Positions 8,725 to 19,401 are shown, counted from the stretch's first letter. The stretch is 64,000 nt of DNA from Maribacter hydrothermalis (GCF_001913155.1 NZ_CP018760.1:2480001-2544000); one strand, 5' to 3'. The notes: generated by a model from the sequence alone, not told the origin. A program made the numbers and translations.

Positions 8725-10497
8725 ATGAGGAATTTAGAAGAGTTTTACACCCAAAGAGTAAAAGGTTTTGAAACTGAAATTGAAGCGGTAAATCAAAAGT
8801 TATTTACGTTCAGCGTACTTCGCTTAGTTATATTTTTGGGTACTATTGTAGCAATTTACTTTGCATCGGTAAATGCTAAATATGTTATTGGGGTGTTGTT
8901 TATAGGTATTCCGTTATTTTTGTTTTTGGTAAGTACATACACAAATCTCAAGCACCAAAAAGCTAAGATAGAGGCTTTAAAAGATATCAATACGGTAGAA
9001 CTACAAGTACTGAAAAGAGATTATTCCAAATTACCGAACGGAAAAGAATTTGCAGACGATATTCATTTTTTTAGTCAAGATATTGACTTGTTCGGTGAAG
9101 GGTCTTTTTATCAAATCTCGAATAGAACCAAACTTGCTGAGGGTAGTTTGTTATTATCTGATATCTATAAAGAGAATTCAATTGGTAATATAATTAACAA
9201 GCAAGAAGCGATTTCCGAAATAGGTAAGAAAATAGATTGGAGACAAGAGTTTTCTGCTATGGCGGCATTGACCAAAACAGAAACTTCTACACATACTATT
9301 GCAACTTGGTTAAAGAACTATATTCCTTTTGTACCAAAGGCAATGAAGTTTATTCCGCTAGTATTTTCAATTATTTCAGTGGCTGTTTTTGTTGCTTACT
9401 TTTTAGATTACCTACCAGAATCTGTTTTGATTACTTGGTTGGTGTTAGGAATGATCATCGTTGGTTTGTTTACTAAAAAGGTGACCAACTTAGGACAAAG
9501 TGCAACTAAAATGAAATCTACTTTTGACCAGTACAATCAGCTATTGGCAATGATAGAAAAAACAGAATTCACGTCAGATTTGTTAAAACAGCAGAAAGCA
9601 AATATTCTAAGTAATGGTGAAAATAATTCTAAGGTCTTAAAGAAATTTGCATCACTTCTAAGCAACCTAGATCGTAATAATAATCTACTGTATTTAATTT
9701 TTGCGAACGGATTTTTCCTTCGTTCTTTAACTGACTGCCTAGCTATTGAAAAATGGATTAAGGAACATGGTAAAAGTGTAGAGACATGGTTTAATACCAT
9801 CGCGTTTTTTGACGCCTACAACAGTTTAGGAAACTATGCTTTTAATCATCCGAATTTTACGTACCCAACCATCACGAATAACGGAGTGGTACTGAAATCT
9901 ATGAATGCAGGTCATCCGTTATTGGACCCTAATAAAAGTGTATTGAATGATATTACCATAGCGGGCGGACAATTCTTTATTATCACCGGTGCAAATATGG
10001 CGGGTAAGAGTACGTTTTTAAGAACAGTATCTTTGCAGATTATGATGGCTAATATTGGGCTGCCTGTTTGCGCAGCATCCGTCAGTTATTCTCCTATAAA
10101 GTTAATTACCAGTATGCGTACTACAGATTCATTGACAGATGATGAATCGTACTTCTTTTCTGAATTAAAACGCCTAAGATACATTGTAGACGAAATACAA
10201 ACAGATCGCTATTTTATTGTTTTAGATGAAATTTTGAAAGGAACCAATAGCACAGATAAGGCTTTAGGTTCAAGAAAATTTGTAGAGCGTTTAGTAAAAA
10301 GTAAATCTACCGGAATTATAGCGACCCATGATCTTAGTCTTTGTGCGGTTGCCGATGAATATGATGCGGTTAAGAACCATTATTTTGACGCAGAGATTAT
10401 AGACAACGAACTACATTTCGATTATACGTTTAAAGACGGCATTTGCCAGAATATGAACGCTTCTTTTCTGTTAAAGAAGATGGGGATTATTGAGTAG
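8725..10497 (+). CDS. MutS-like ATPase with membrane segments
   Basis: 590 aa. The C-terminal 200 residues are a MutS domain V ATPase: Walker A GANMAGKST, then TTDSLTDDESYFFSELKR (the family signature loop), Walker B YFIVLDEILKGTNSTDK and IIATHDL. The N-terminal mismatch-recognition domain with its Phe-x-Glu motif is missing. Instead there are two pairs of membrane helices, near residues 27-70 and 205-255. It is therefore not a housekeeping MutS. This membrane-anchored form is widespread in Bacteroidota without a defined role. Helical clamp-like residues lie between the membrane part and the ATPase. It is a single gene, 89 nt after exbD. Confidence 0.85.
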   Translation: MRNLEEFYTQRVKGFETEIEAVNQKLFTFSVLRLVIFLGTIVAIYFASVNAKYVIGVLFIGIPLFLFLVSTYTNLKHQKAKIEALKDINTVELQVLKRDYSKLPNGKEFADDIHFFSQDIDLFGEGSFYQISNRTKLAEGSLLLSDIYKENSIGNIINKQEAISEIGKKIDWRQEFSAMAALTKTETSTHTIATWLKNYIPFVPKAMKFIPLVFSIISVAVFVAYFLDYLPESVLITWLVLGMIIVGLFTKKVTNLGQSATKMKSTFDQYNQLLAMIEKTEFTSDLLKQQKANILSNGENNSKVLKKFASLLSNLDRNNNLLYLIFANGFFLRSLTDCLAIEKWIKEHGKSVETWFNTIAFFDAYNSLGNYAFNHPNFTYPTITNNGVVLKSMNAGHPLLDPNKSVLNDITIAGGQFFIITGANMAGKSTFLRTVSLQIMMANIGLPVCAASVSYSPIKLITSMRTTDSLTDDESYFFSELKRLRYIVDEIQTDRYFIVLDEILKGTNSTDKALGSRKFVERLVKSKSTGIIATHDLSLCAVADEYDAVKNHYFDAEIIDNELHFDYTFKDGICQNMNASFLLKKMGIIE

Positions 10498-10502
10498 TTT
10501 TT

Positions 10503-10672
10503 AAATACAAATACAAACTCAAAAAACAAACACAAGCTCAAAATAGAAGTAAATTAGTTGTTTAAAATAATGATAAGAAGCGTATATATTTCAGGTATTC
10601 TATTGTTAGCAACAACCAACAACAAAAAATGTTTGCGCTTGAATTTGATTTTTGAGTTTGAACTTGAATTTT
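10503..10672. repeat. Long imperfect inverted repeat
   Basis: 10503-10539 and about 10636-10672 are inverted copies with roughly 8 mismatches in 37 bp, built from repeated CAAACTCAAAAA-like words, enclosing about 95 nt without an ORF. The right arm is followed by CCCCCTTTGGGGG (10683-10695), itself a 5-bp palindrome of a type seen between flavobacterial genes. Confidence 0.6.
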
Positions 10673-10712
10673 AATTTTAATTCCCCCTTTGGGGGTTAGG
10701 GGGCAAGGGCAT

Positions 10713-11714
10713 ATGGATTCACTAACACAAATAGTACTTGGAGCAGCAGTCGGTGAAGCCGTTCTAGGCAAGAAAGTTGGCAACAAGGCTATGCTTTATG
10801 GTGCTATTGCTGGCACCATACCAGATTTAGATGTAATTACCGGCTATTTTCTTGATACTGTTACGGCTACCGAATGGCATAGAGGTTTTAGTCACTCTAT
10901 TTTCTTTTCGGTAATTTTTGCGCCTGTATTTGGGTGGTTTGTCTGGAAGATAAATAAGAAAGAATCCGCTACTTGGAAAGAGTGGTCTTGGTTAATGTTC
11001 TGGGGATTATTTACTCACCCGTTATTAGATGCTTTCACTACTTGGGGAACTCAATTATTTTGGCCCTTTAAAATTCGGTTGGCGTTTCAAAGTGTTTTCG
11101 TGATAGATCCGTTGTACACGGTTCCATTTGTCATATTCCTGATATTGGCTATGTTTCAAAAACGGACTGCAATAAAACGTAGAAAATATATGAAACTCGG
11201 ACTTATAATTAGTTCTGTGTATTTAGTATTGACATTGATTTTAAAAGGAATCGCTTTTCAAAAATTTGAGAAAGCGCTTGACGAACAGGGTATTGTTTAT
11301 AGTGAAATGAATACGCGTCCTGCTCCTTTAAATACCGTACTGTGGATGGCAAACATAGATGTGGAAGACGCCTATTTAATGGGCGAATATTCTTTTTTTG
11401 ATTCCCAGCCAATTTCGTTTATATCTTATCCTAAAAATCATGCATTGCTGGGAAAATGGGCAATGAATGATAAAATAGAACGATTGATAAAAATAACCGA
11501 AGGCTGGTACACCATTACCGAAAAAGAAGGACAACTTTACTTTAATGATTTAAGATTTGGACTCATTAGTATGAATGAAAATGAAACCCAGTTTGCCTTT
11601 AGTTATAAGTTAGTTCCGAATGGTGAAGATTTGATTGTGGAAGAAAGACCGAAATTTAAACGTGATGCGAAACGTTTACTGGGTGCGCTTTGGGAACGTA
11701 TGTGGGGAAACTAA
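10713..11714 (+). CDS. Membrane-bound metal-dependent hydrolase (YdjM/DUF457 family)
   Basis: 333 aa from ATG 10713, which starts right at the conserved MDSLTQIVLGAAVGEAVLG; an earlier in-frame TTG would add 8 unconserved residues. Putative metal-site residues are DLD near 40, HRGFSHS near 60 and HPLLDAFTTWGTQLFWPF near 110. Four or so membrane helices lie before residue 180, and the C-terminal half is soluble. YdjM-type proteins are inner-membrane proteins of unknown substrate. It converges with tamL; the stop codons are only 3 nt apart. Confidence 0.85.
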   Translation: MDSLTQIVLGAAVGEAVLGKKVGNKAMLYGAIAGTIPDLDVITGYFLDTVTATEWHRGFSHSIFFSVIFAPVFGWFVWKINKKESATWKEWSWLMFWGLFTHPLLDAFTTWGTQLFWPFKIRLAFQSVFVIDPLYTVPFVIFLILAMFQKRTAIKRRKYMKLGLIISSVYLVLTLILKGIAFQKFEKALDEQGIVYSEMNTRPAPLNTVLWMANIDVEDAYLMGEYSFFDSQPISFISYPKNHALLGKWAMNDKIERLIKITEGWYTITEKEGQLYFNDLRFGLISMNENETQFAFSYKLVPNGEDLIVEERPKFKRDAKRLLGALWERMWGN

Positions 11715-11717
11715 CTT

Positions 11718-14042
11718 TTAAAATGGATATCCGATTGCGAAGTTTAAAGTCATATTATTATCCGCCTTTCCAAAGAAGGGGACATTCCAACGGTCGTTTT
11801 CATCCAAATATGGAATGCGTAGTGGTGATGCCAAATCTAAACGAATTACAAAACTTTGAATATCTAATCGTACACCAAAACCTACTCCTGCGGCAACTTC
11901 TTTTAACCAATCTTTCTCAAATTTTCCATCTGTAAAAAGTGTTTCAGAAAAGCTACTGTTCAGTTGGTCGGCTTCAATGTCAGAATAATCCCCAGTTAGC
12001 CAAACATTTCCTGCATCAACAAAAAAAGCACCTTTTAAGTACGAGAATAACGGAAAACGATATTCTACATTTGCTTCCAGTTTTAAGTTACCAGACTGGT
12101 CAAAATAATCGGTAGTGGCGTTTTCTGTTTCGGCATTAAAATTACCCGGACCTAATGAGCGAATGTTAAAGGCTCTTACACTATATGGTCCTCCTGAATA
12201 GAATTGTTTTACGAACGGTAATGTGGTACTATTTCCATAAGGCACTCCCCAACCGGCATATACCCTCGAAACTAAGGTGCGTTCTTTTTTCCATCGCAAG
12301 TATAATCGTAAATCTGCATCTGCTTTTGCGTATTGGGCATATTCCGACCCAAAAACAGTTCCGGAACCACCACTGAAAACATTCAACATATTACCCGCCA
12401 AATCAATATTTGTAGAAAAATAAATAGGAGCCTCCTTACTTAATTTCGATACTTCGTCATAAGTAAAACTATATAATAATCCAGCAATAAAGCGCTGGTC
12501 AAAACTCTGGCTTAAAAACGGATTATCATCTAATATGGTCTGGAATTCATCTGTTACTTTAGACAATTTTGAATAGTTAATGCTAATGGGGTCCAATGTG
12601 TGGTATACATACTGATTTTCTTTCCATGTATACCCAAAAGTGGCATTTACAGAATTTAACGTAAATAATTGGCTACGTTGTAGAAAATCCACTCCTAAGG
12701 ATATTTTTGTCTTTGGTACCGCATATTTGAATCTGCTTGGTGAAAATGGGATGGACCTGGGTATTACAAGTTCTCCTTTAAGACCACCTGCAATGCTGCT
12801 TAGGCTAGAATTGCTCCCACTAGATAATTGTGACTCATAACTAAAACTGGCAGAAACACTAAAGGTTTCTCCGCCATTAAAAACGTTTCTATTGGTATGG
12901 CTAAGTAATATACCAGGACCTGTAAATCCGTTAGATTTAGTTACTGCTTGTAATTCTGCCCTTATGGACCGTTTTGTTAATGGCGCTAAGTAAATGCTTG
13001 CGGCCAAAGAACCGCCATCGCCATCTGTTGCAGTGGTGTCTAGTTCTGTATATTGAATGTTTACATATTTATAGCTGCCCAATGCAGAGAGTCTGTTGCT
13101 GGTTTGTTTAGAGGTGTTGGCGTCGTAGAGATTGCCTTTATTGAATAATAAGTACGATTCTAATAACTTCGGTTTAAAATACAATTCGTTCTGTACAAAA
13201 TTGATACTGTCTATTTGGGTAACATTTTCTTTAGTTAAAGGTAGCGTATCTCCTTCAATAGAATAATTGGGGTACACGGTTATAGAATCTATAGTATAAG
13301 GTATAGACGCCCTTGCTGGTACATCTTTTTTCAATCGTAAAAATAAATCGAATTTTCTATTCTTATATTGGTTCGTATCCGCTTCAAAAATTAACAGGTC
13401 TTCTTGACTATTATAAAAACCTTTCTGTTTAAGTCCGTTGTTTAATCGGGCTCTTTCAGCTTTCAATAAATCTAGGTCAAACCGATCTCCTTTTACCAGC
13501 GCTGTCTCTGGTAACATTTTTTCGATTTCTTTATAAATAGGCAGCGAGTCAGATTCAAGATTGTAATTTTCCAAAACATAAGGCGCTGGCAGGCTAGCAG
13601 TATAATTAACTGAAGCAAAATTACTATCACGAACAACTTCAGATGATGAACGGCTGTAGAAAAATCCGTTATTATCTAATCTGTTCAATATCAATTCTTC
13701 AACACGTTCAGGATTAACATTTGAAAAATATACGGGTTCTTCACCAAAAGATTTATTCAAGAATTTATAAAAGAATCCCGGTTTTTCTCGTTGTGCTTTG
13801 TAATGAAAAAAGAGGGCGGGCTTCATCCCTAAAAATGTAGTGTTAGGGTTAGGTTCAACAAGGCTTAGTAATTCTGTCTCTATTTCTTTATGATCAGTAA
13901 GCTCACTATCTATTTTTAACTCAAGCTGTGCACCTGTATATAACTGTTCGCCTTCTGAAATATATTTTTCTATGCCGCATGAGTAGATGAGCAAGAATAC
14001 CAAGCAGCAGAATGAGCGATATGTGAAATTATTAGTTTTCAA
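11718..14042 (-). CDS. tamL: TamL, BamA/TamA-family outer membrane lipoprotein
   Basis: 774 aa. The lipoprotein signal ends at LIYSC, so the protein is lipidated, which distinguishes the Bacteroidota TamL from TamA. POTRA-like repeats occupy about residues 30-380. The C-terminal half is a 16-strand bacterial surface antigen (Omp85) barrel with FYSGGPYSVRAFNIRSLGPG, equivalent to the conserved L6 loop region. Its partner TamB is encoded just upstream, and the start overlaps the tamB end by 11 nt, so they are translationally coupled. Together they are believed to move lipids or proteins between the two membranes. Confidence 0.9.
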   Translation of the reverse strand: MKTNNFTYRSFCCLVFLLIYSCGIEKYISEGEQLYTGAQLELKIDSELTDHKEIETELLSLVEPNPNTTFLGMKPALFFHYKAQREKPGFFYKFLNKSFGEEPVYFSNVNPERVEELILNRLDNNGFFYSRSSSEVVRDSNFASVNYTASLPAPYVLENYNLESDSLPIYKEIEKMLPETALVKGDRFDLDLLKAERARLNNGLKQKGFYNSQEDLLIFEADTNQYKNRKFDLFLRLKKDVPARASIPYTIDSITVYPNYSIEGDTLPLTKENVTQIDSINFVQNELYFKPKLLESYLLFNKGNLYDANTSKQTSNRLSALGSYKYVNIQYTELDTTATDGDGGSLAASIYLAPLTKRSIRAELQAVTKSNGFTGPGILLSHTNRNVFNGGETFSVSASFSYESQLSSGSNSSLSSIAGGLKGELVIPRSIPFSPSRFKYAVPKTKISLGVDFLQRSQLFTLNSVNATFGYTWKENQYVYHTLDPISINYSKLSKVTDEFQTILDDNPFLSQSFDQRFIAGLLYSFTYDEVSKLSKEAPIYFSTNIDLAGNMLNVFSGGSGTVFGSEYAQYAKADADLRLYLRWKKERTLVSRVYAGWGVPYGNSTTLPFVKQFYSGGPYSVRAFNIRSLGPGNFNAETENATTDYFDQSGNLKLEANVEYRFPLFSYLKGAFFVDAGNVWLTGDYSDIEADQLNSSFSETLFTDGKFEKDWLKEVAAGVGFGVRLDIQSFVIRLDLASPLRIPYLDENDRWNVPFFGKADNNMTLNFAIGYPF

Positions 14043-17000
14043 TGTTCTCTTGTTCTTTTTTCTTTGCGTCTTTCTTAGACGATTTGTCTTCTGTATTTTC
14101 TTTTTTCAACGGATTGAACAACTGACTAAATTTGTTGAATTCACGGTCAAAAATAAATGCCACTCCGGTAACAATTAGTTGACCATCGATTATATTTTGA
14201 TATTCTTGGCGCCTAAAACCTTTTAGTCTGTACGTACCTTCCTCACTTAATAAGTATTCTAAGGTTACATTCCCTATCAAAGGTGTTGCAGTTTCGCTTG
14301 ATGCCGCACTGCCTTCAACATCTACCGCACTACCGGCAGTAACAATCAAACGGTCATTGAAAAGCTTTTTACTAGCATTAATATTCAGTTGTGTGCGGCT
14401 TTGAGCTGTGCCGGTTTCATAGTCTTCAAAACTATCCAAATCAAAACCAAGCTCAAAACCTGTATTACCCAATAATTTGTTAGAAATGGAGGTAAGCTCA
14501 TTTGAGAGTACTTTATTAACATTGTTTCTGGCAATAGAAACGGCCCCACCGCTACTACCGTCACTACCTGTGGTTGGGTAAAAACGATTGAGTGCCAATA
14601 GGGAGAATACCTGTTTGTTCAATTCAGATTCTTGTTCGTTTAGTTGCTGAATACGACCATACACGGCACCACCAAAATTACCTTGTGCACTCTCGGGCAT
14701 ATCTAAGGCAAATGAAATTTCTGGTTGTGTAAGCTGTCCGTCTATATTCAAATACACTAAAAACGGAGTTAATTGTTGGTATGATCCCGAAACATTACTG
14801 TCGGTCCCATAACTTATAGAAGACATTAACGAGGATGCCGAGGTTTCAATTTCATAAATTGCGGTAACATCCATTTTGGCATCAAAAGGGTCGCCACTCC
14901 ATACAATACTGCTTCCTTTCTGTAATTGAAATTCACGACTCACTAAATTGTATAAGCTAGTTCTATAAAATCCTGAGTTTAATTCCAATCTGCCAGATAA
15001 CCGAATGTCTTGATTTGGGTCTATGTTTAAGTTCAATAATGCACTACCAGATGCCTGAAGTTTATCTTGTGTTTTTTCATCTAAAACAATAGTGAATTTT
15101 GCTTCATTGCCTATTTCTAATAGGGTATTGATGTCCATGCCGGCAAAAAATGAATTGGTAGTTTCTTCTTCATTTCTTGTGAGTATAGCATTAGGGTTTT
15201 CTCTATTTACAAAAATAACGACTCCATCACGTTCTTGAATGTCCAATTGATCTTGTGGTACAATATAAGTAAGGTCGGTAACATCGCGAACACGTAGTTT
15301 TCCGTCTATAACTGGTAATTCCAAATCTCCTTTAACGGTAATATCTGCCTCTATGCTTGCAATACCATAAACCAATTCATCATCTCCTTTTTTAGAATCC
15401 AATATTCTAAATTGGTCGGTTTTTACGGATAAATCAAAACTCGGGTTCGCAAAACTATTAGTAGTTACTTTTCCATCTATCGTTACTTTACCTTGGTTGA
15501 TATCATTTATTGCAAATGCATTGAAGGTAATCTCGTCTTGGTCTATATCGATGGATTGATTATCGATTGACAAGGAAGTTTTATAAGCGTTTAAGCTTAG
15601 ACCAAAATCATTGAAGTTTATTCTACCGGAATATTTTGGTTCAGCAAGAGTTCCTTTTACCAGTAGGCTACCATCTAAATATCCTTTGGCATTGGTTAAT
15701 TGCTTGTTCGAAAATCCTTGTAAGATACTTGCTTCTAGTTTTTGAATATCTAACTCTAAATTTAAATATGCTGTATTTTCTTTAGCCGTATAGTCTCCCG
15801 TTAAGGTAAGATCTGCACCACCATCTTTCATTGCCAAATCAAAATCATATTCAGATAGCGATTTAGAAGTGGCGTCTAGGGTTAGGGTGCCCAATGGATT
15901 TTGGAGGACTTGAAAATCTTTAATATCAATATCTGCTACTAACCCAGTAGCAGCATACGGATTTAGAATTACGAAGTTGCCTTCCACTTTACCTTTTACC
16001 AAAACTTCATCAGGATTAAAAAAACTTAAGAAGGTCTGTAATTGAAAATTCTCGAATAGTATTCCAATATGTTCAGTATTCATATTTGGAAACTTGTTTG
16101 AAATTTCCATTTTTTGAGAATTTCTAGTCAAGATGAAATTTTCAAAGTTGGAATATGCTTCGGAAAAAACTATGGTATTCTCCTTAGGTATTTCCCATTT
16201 CTTTTCGTTTAAAATTAAATCTTTAGGGTCAATACGGAGTTTTAGAGTATCTTTTTGGAACGCCAATCCAGATGCAATATGCATAACCTTTACGGTATCA
16301 TTTCTAGAAATGAAGTCTAGCAACAATTCTTTGTTTTTAAGACTACCTTCTAAGTAAGTTTGTTTTAGATGGATAGGATCATAGTTTAAATTTGCCAAAC
16401 CAGCGGAGAACTTAAGATTTAAGGAATCTCCTTTAATAAAAGCATTTAAACTGTCTATAGAGCTACCGGCATAAGAAATGTGGGGTACTTTTACTTCAGC
16501 AGAAATCTTTTGTTTTTTAGAATTAAAGTTAGCGTTTATATTTAGCGAATCTAAATCTTCAATTCCGTTAAAAAATACTTTGGATAATACTGGAGTAGGG
16601 ATAACGGCAAGTGCCAGTTTAGCGTCAATATCATCTTCGGCTTCAAAAGTGTCGCCGTCAGTAGAAAAATACTGTTCTATTTGCTTTTTGAGGGCATTTG
16701 TAATGCGGTTGGGCGATGCGTTAGATGCCAATTGCCCGTTCAAGAAATTACTTTGTATTGATACGTCGGTTATAGAATCTTCAATATGTGCTTTTAAAGC
16801 TATTGTAGAAACTTGATATTGTTCATTATCTGCTATTGCTACTCCATCATCAATAGTTGTGTTGATGGTGAAATTTGACGGTACGCCCGTATAATTTCCA
16901 TTAATATTTGCAGCAATTTTAATATTATTTTTTGTAAAACCTAGCTGCTGTAAATCTGCACCAACAATAGTTGAAGTAAAACTAATTTCATTTTCTTGTG

Positions 17001-19035
17001 ATGAAAATGCTATAGAAGCATTTGCTTTCAAATTCAGATTTGGGTCATTTATACTTGCGGTGAAATCACCGTTACCATCTTTTAAATTACCAGAAATAGC
17101 TGTCTTTTCATATGTATAGCCAATGTATTGTACTTGTGAAATAGTACCGTTTATTTCTGCATTTAAATTTTCTAGCTCACTACCCGAACCTTTACCTTTT
17201 AGTTCAAGCGAAATTTTTCCCAATTGGTCGTTTTGCAGCAGCTTTCCAAGTTGTAAACTATCTACAGAAACGGCACCGTTAAATTTCATGATATCTCCAA
17301 AATCTACACGTGCATTTATGTCAGCGGTTCCTTCAGGAATTTTGATGTTTAATTCAGGATTAACCCAAGTTGTTCCACCAGATATTTTACCTTTAGCTAC
17401 AATAATTTCAGGAATAGAAATACCTAAATCTTTGGATGATATTATTTTATTGACGGCATTTTTAGTACTTTTAATGTCAATACTGTTCAAATTATAAGTT
17501 AGAGAATCTGTATTGGTAAGATTGCTGATACTCCCTTTTGTGGCAAATGTAGTATCATCTCCCCACTGGAATGCCGTGCTAAAATCATTTACTTTTTGTA
17601 AACTGCCTTGGGCTTTTAAATTTCCGATAATGGGGTGTGCGGTTAACGAATCTAAATATTGATTATGAGCAAGCTCTGGAACCAATTGTAGTACATCATT
17701 AAGCTCGAGAATTAGGTCTGATAAATTGGCGGAAAGAGTGCTTTTTTCCGGATTTTTCAATGCCGCTTTTAAGGAGCTAAATTGTATTTTTAAATCTGCT
17801 TTCGCAGAGCTTTGGTTCATTTGTAAAACCAAATTTGAAAGTGAAGCGGCGGTATCTGATAAACCAGCCTTAAAAGCCAATTGTTTTAAGCCTATGCCAC
17901 TCGCCTCTGAAAAGGAGAACTTAGAAACATCTAAGTTGAATTTCTCTGGTTGGTATTTTAAATCTTCAGCTTGTAGTTGTACCTTTTCAATTTTAAAAGC
18001 ATTTGGGTTAAAGCTTTCATTGCTTTGTTTGGTTCCATTTAAAGAATAGCTAAACGTGTTATTTGCTATGTTGATATCATTGGCTGCAATGATAAACTTG
18101 GGCCATTCAAAGGGTACACTATTACCAGTGTCGCTTTTAACAGATGTTTCACTTTTTAATTGAATAGCTACTTGTGAGTTTTGAAATACTAAATCATTCG
18201 TTTCATATCTATTTTTAGAAACATCTGCCAGTATTTCCGTAAGTTCTATTGTACCAAGTTTTAATTGAGTCTGTAGACCATCGGGTTGACTGTTGTAGGT
18301 GATGTTTAAATTTTTTACATTAAAATCTTCAACTTCAATATATGGTAGAGCTGTACTTGTGGTGTCTTCGGTTATTGGAAATGCATGAGATTGTTGATAC
18401 TTAAACTCTGTATCGCTCAACTCAAAATCATCCAAAGAAAACTTCATGACATCTAAGTCAAATTCAGATACATCTAACTTTAATTTGCCAAGTATTAAAT
18501 TAATATCCGCTCCAAGATAGGCATCGCTATACTTCAATGTCCAATCGGATACATCTAAACTACCTACATCAATATTCATAGGTTCTGAAGTTGTTGCCGT
18601 GCTATCTGTTGGTGTAGTTAACGCATCTATAAGAAAAGTGAAATTAAATTCCTTAGGATTTTCCTTTCTACTAATATGGGCAACTACACCTTTAGAAACG
18701 ACGCCGTCAATAGAAAGTTCATTTTTAAAAAGAGCAGGGTAAATAGGAATATCTGCTTGTAGTGATTCTGAATAGAAAAGTGTATCACCTTTTACATCCT
18801 CTAAATATACGTTCTTAATGTGAATATCTCCGGAGAAGGTTAAATACAAATTACCAACTTCTACTTTGGTATTTGTTCTGTCAGATATATACTTAGTGAC
18901 TTTAGACACAACGAAGTTCTGCGCCCAAGGGGTTCTTATTACCAATACCATTATAAAAAAAAGTAAAAATATACCGAGGATAAATTTTCCTAGGTATTTT
19001 AAATACTTTTTAAGATTGCGATTTTTTTTGGCCAT
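14032..19035 (-). CDS. tamB: TamB, translocation and assembly module inner-membrane protein
   Basis: 1667 aa. A single N-terminal membrane anchor (residues about 10-32) is followed by a very long run of beta repeats that forms a hydrophobic groove across the periplasm, and by a DUF490/TamB C-terminal domain from about residue 1230 to 1630. The last 30 residues are Lys/Glu rich. Size and domain order match the AsmA-like lipid-bridge proteins. Its gene partner is tamL. The long frames on the opposite strand inside it are shadows. Confidence 0.92.
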   Translation of the reverse strand: MAKKNRNLKKYLKYLGKFILGIFLLFFIMVLVIRTPWAQNFVVSKVTKYISDRTNTKVEVGNLYLTFSGDIHIKNVYLEDVKGDTLFYSESLQADIPIYPALFKNELSIDGVVSKGVVAHISRKENPKEFNFTFLIDALTTPTDSTATTSEPMNIDVGSLDVSDWTLKYSDAYLGADINLILGKLKLDVSEFDLDVMKFSLDDFELSDTEFKYQQSHAFPITEDTTSTALPYIEVEDFNVKNLNITYNSQPDGLQTQLKLGTIELTEILADVSKNRYETNDLVFQNSQVAIQLKSETSVKSDTGNSVPFEWPKFIIAANDINIANNTFSYSLNGTKQSNESFNPNAFKIEKVQLQAEDLKYQPEKFNLDVSKFSFSEASGIGLKQLAFKAGLSDTAASLSNLVLQMNQSSAKADLKIQFSSLKAALKNPEKSTLSANLSDLILELNDVLQLVPELAHNQYLDSLTAHPIIGNLKAQGSLQKVNDFSTAFQWGDDTTFATKGSISNLTNTDSLTYNLNSIDIKSTKNAVNKIISSKDLGISIPEIIVAKGKISGGTTWVNPELNIKIPEGTADINARVDFGDIMKFNGAVSVDSLQLGKLLQNDQLGKISLELKGKGSGSELENLNAEINGTISQVQYIGYTYEKTAISGNLKDGNGDFTASINDPNLNLKANASIAFSSQENEISFTSTIVGADLQQLGFTKNNIKIAANINGNYTGVPSNFTINTTIDDGVAIADNEQYQVSTIALKAHIEDSITDVSIQSNFLNGQLASNASPNRITNALKKQIEQYFSTDGDTFEAEDDIDAKLALAVIPTPVLSKVFFNGIEDLDSLNINANFNSKKQKISAEVKVPHISYAGSSIDSLNAFIKGDSLNLKFSAGLANLNYDPIHLKQTYLEGSLKNKELLLDFISRNDTVKVMHIASGLAFQKDTLKLRIDPKDLILNEKKWEIPKENTIVFSEAYSNFENFILTRNSQKMEISNKFPNMNTEHIGILFENFQLQTFLSFFNPDEVLVKGKVEGNFVILNPYAATGLVADIDIKDFQVLQNPLGTLTLDATSKSLSEYDFDLAMKDGGADLTLTGDYTAKENTAYLNLELDIQKLEASILQGFSNKQLTNAKGYLDGSLLVKGTLAEPKYSGRINFNDFGLSLNAYKTSLSIDNQSIDIDQDEITFNAFAINDINQGKVTIDGKVTTNSFANPSFDLSVKTDQFRILDSKKGDDELVYGIASIEADITVKGDLELPVIDGKLRVRDVTDLTYIVPQDQLDIQERDGVVIFVNRENPNAILTRNEEETTNSFFAGMDINTLLEIGNEAKFTIVLDEKTQDKLQASGSALLNLNIDPNQDIRLSGRLELNSGFYRTSLYNLVSREFQLQKGSSIVWSGDPFDAKMDVTAIYEIETSASSLMSSISYGTDSNVSGSYQQLTPFLVYLNIDGQLTQPEISFALDMPESAQGNFGGAVYGRIQQLNEQESELNKQVFSLLALNRFYPTTGSDGSSGGAVSIARNNVNKVLSNELTSISNKLLGNTGFELGFDLDSFEDYETGTAQSRTQLNINASKKLFNDRLIVTAGSAVDVEGSAASSETATPLIGNVTLEYLLSEEGTYRLKGFRRQEYQNIIDGQLIVTGVAFIFDREFNKFSQLFNPLKKENTEDKSSKKDAKKKEQENIEN

Positions 19036-19091
19036 TTTGGTAACATGGTGTTATTGAATAGTAATATTCAACAAGGAGGCTTAAAAAACAA

Positions 19092-19202
19092 TTATTCTAG
19101 TTGAGCCAAAATACCCGATATAATTATAATTAGTAGCACTATTATGATTATCAGATTGTAAAACCTTCTCTTTTTTTTCTTGGTTTCTTTGAGTGTTGCC
19201 AT
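19092..19202 (-). CDS. Possible 36-aa single-span membrane peptide upstream of tamB
   Basis: ATG at 19202 opens a 36-codon frame: a Lys/Arg-rich start (TKKKKRRFYN) followed by an unbroken hydrophobic helix of Ile/Leu/Val and a short SGILAQLE end. This is the charge and hydrophobicity pattern of a small membrane protein. It lies 56 nt before the tamB start on the same strand, with a 7-bp hairpin (19054-19071) between. The low-complexity composition means it could be chance. Confidence 0.4.
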   Translation of the reverse strand: MATLKETKKKKRRFYNLIIIIVLLIIIISGILAQLE

Positions 19203-19401
19203 TAAAATGCAAAGTTAAGCCGTTCAATATATAATTTTAGCTTATTTGTCAAGAAGATTATCTGTATACAATATATCCTATTTTTTTGATTGTTTAAGAT
19301 ATAATTGAGTGTTGAGAACAGTTGGTCTAAACTTAATAACATTCCGTCTACACTTAGCTTGGCTTAAACCATAATTGGTAATTAGAACGACGCAAAGCAC
19401 A

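Noticed and set aside
16133..18049. Long plus-strand frames inside tamB (16133-16357, 16478-16816, 17123-17497, 17726-18049)
   Set aside because: They are antisense to a continuous conserved gene and have low-complexity Ser/Phe/Leu-rich translations typical of shadows.
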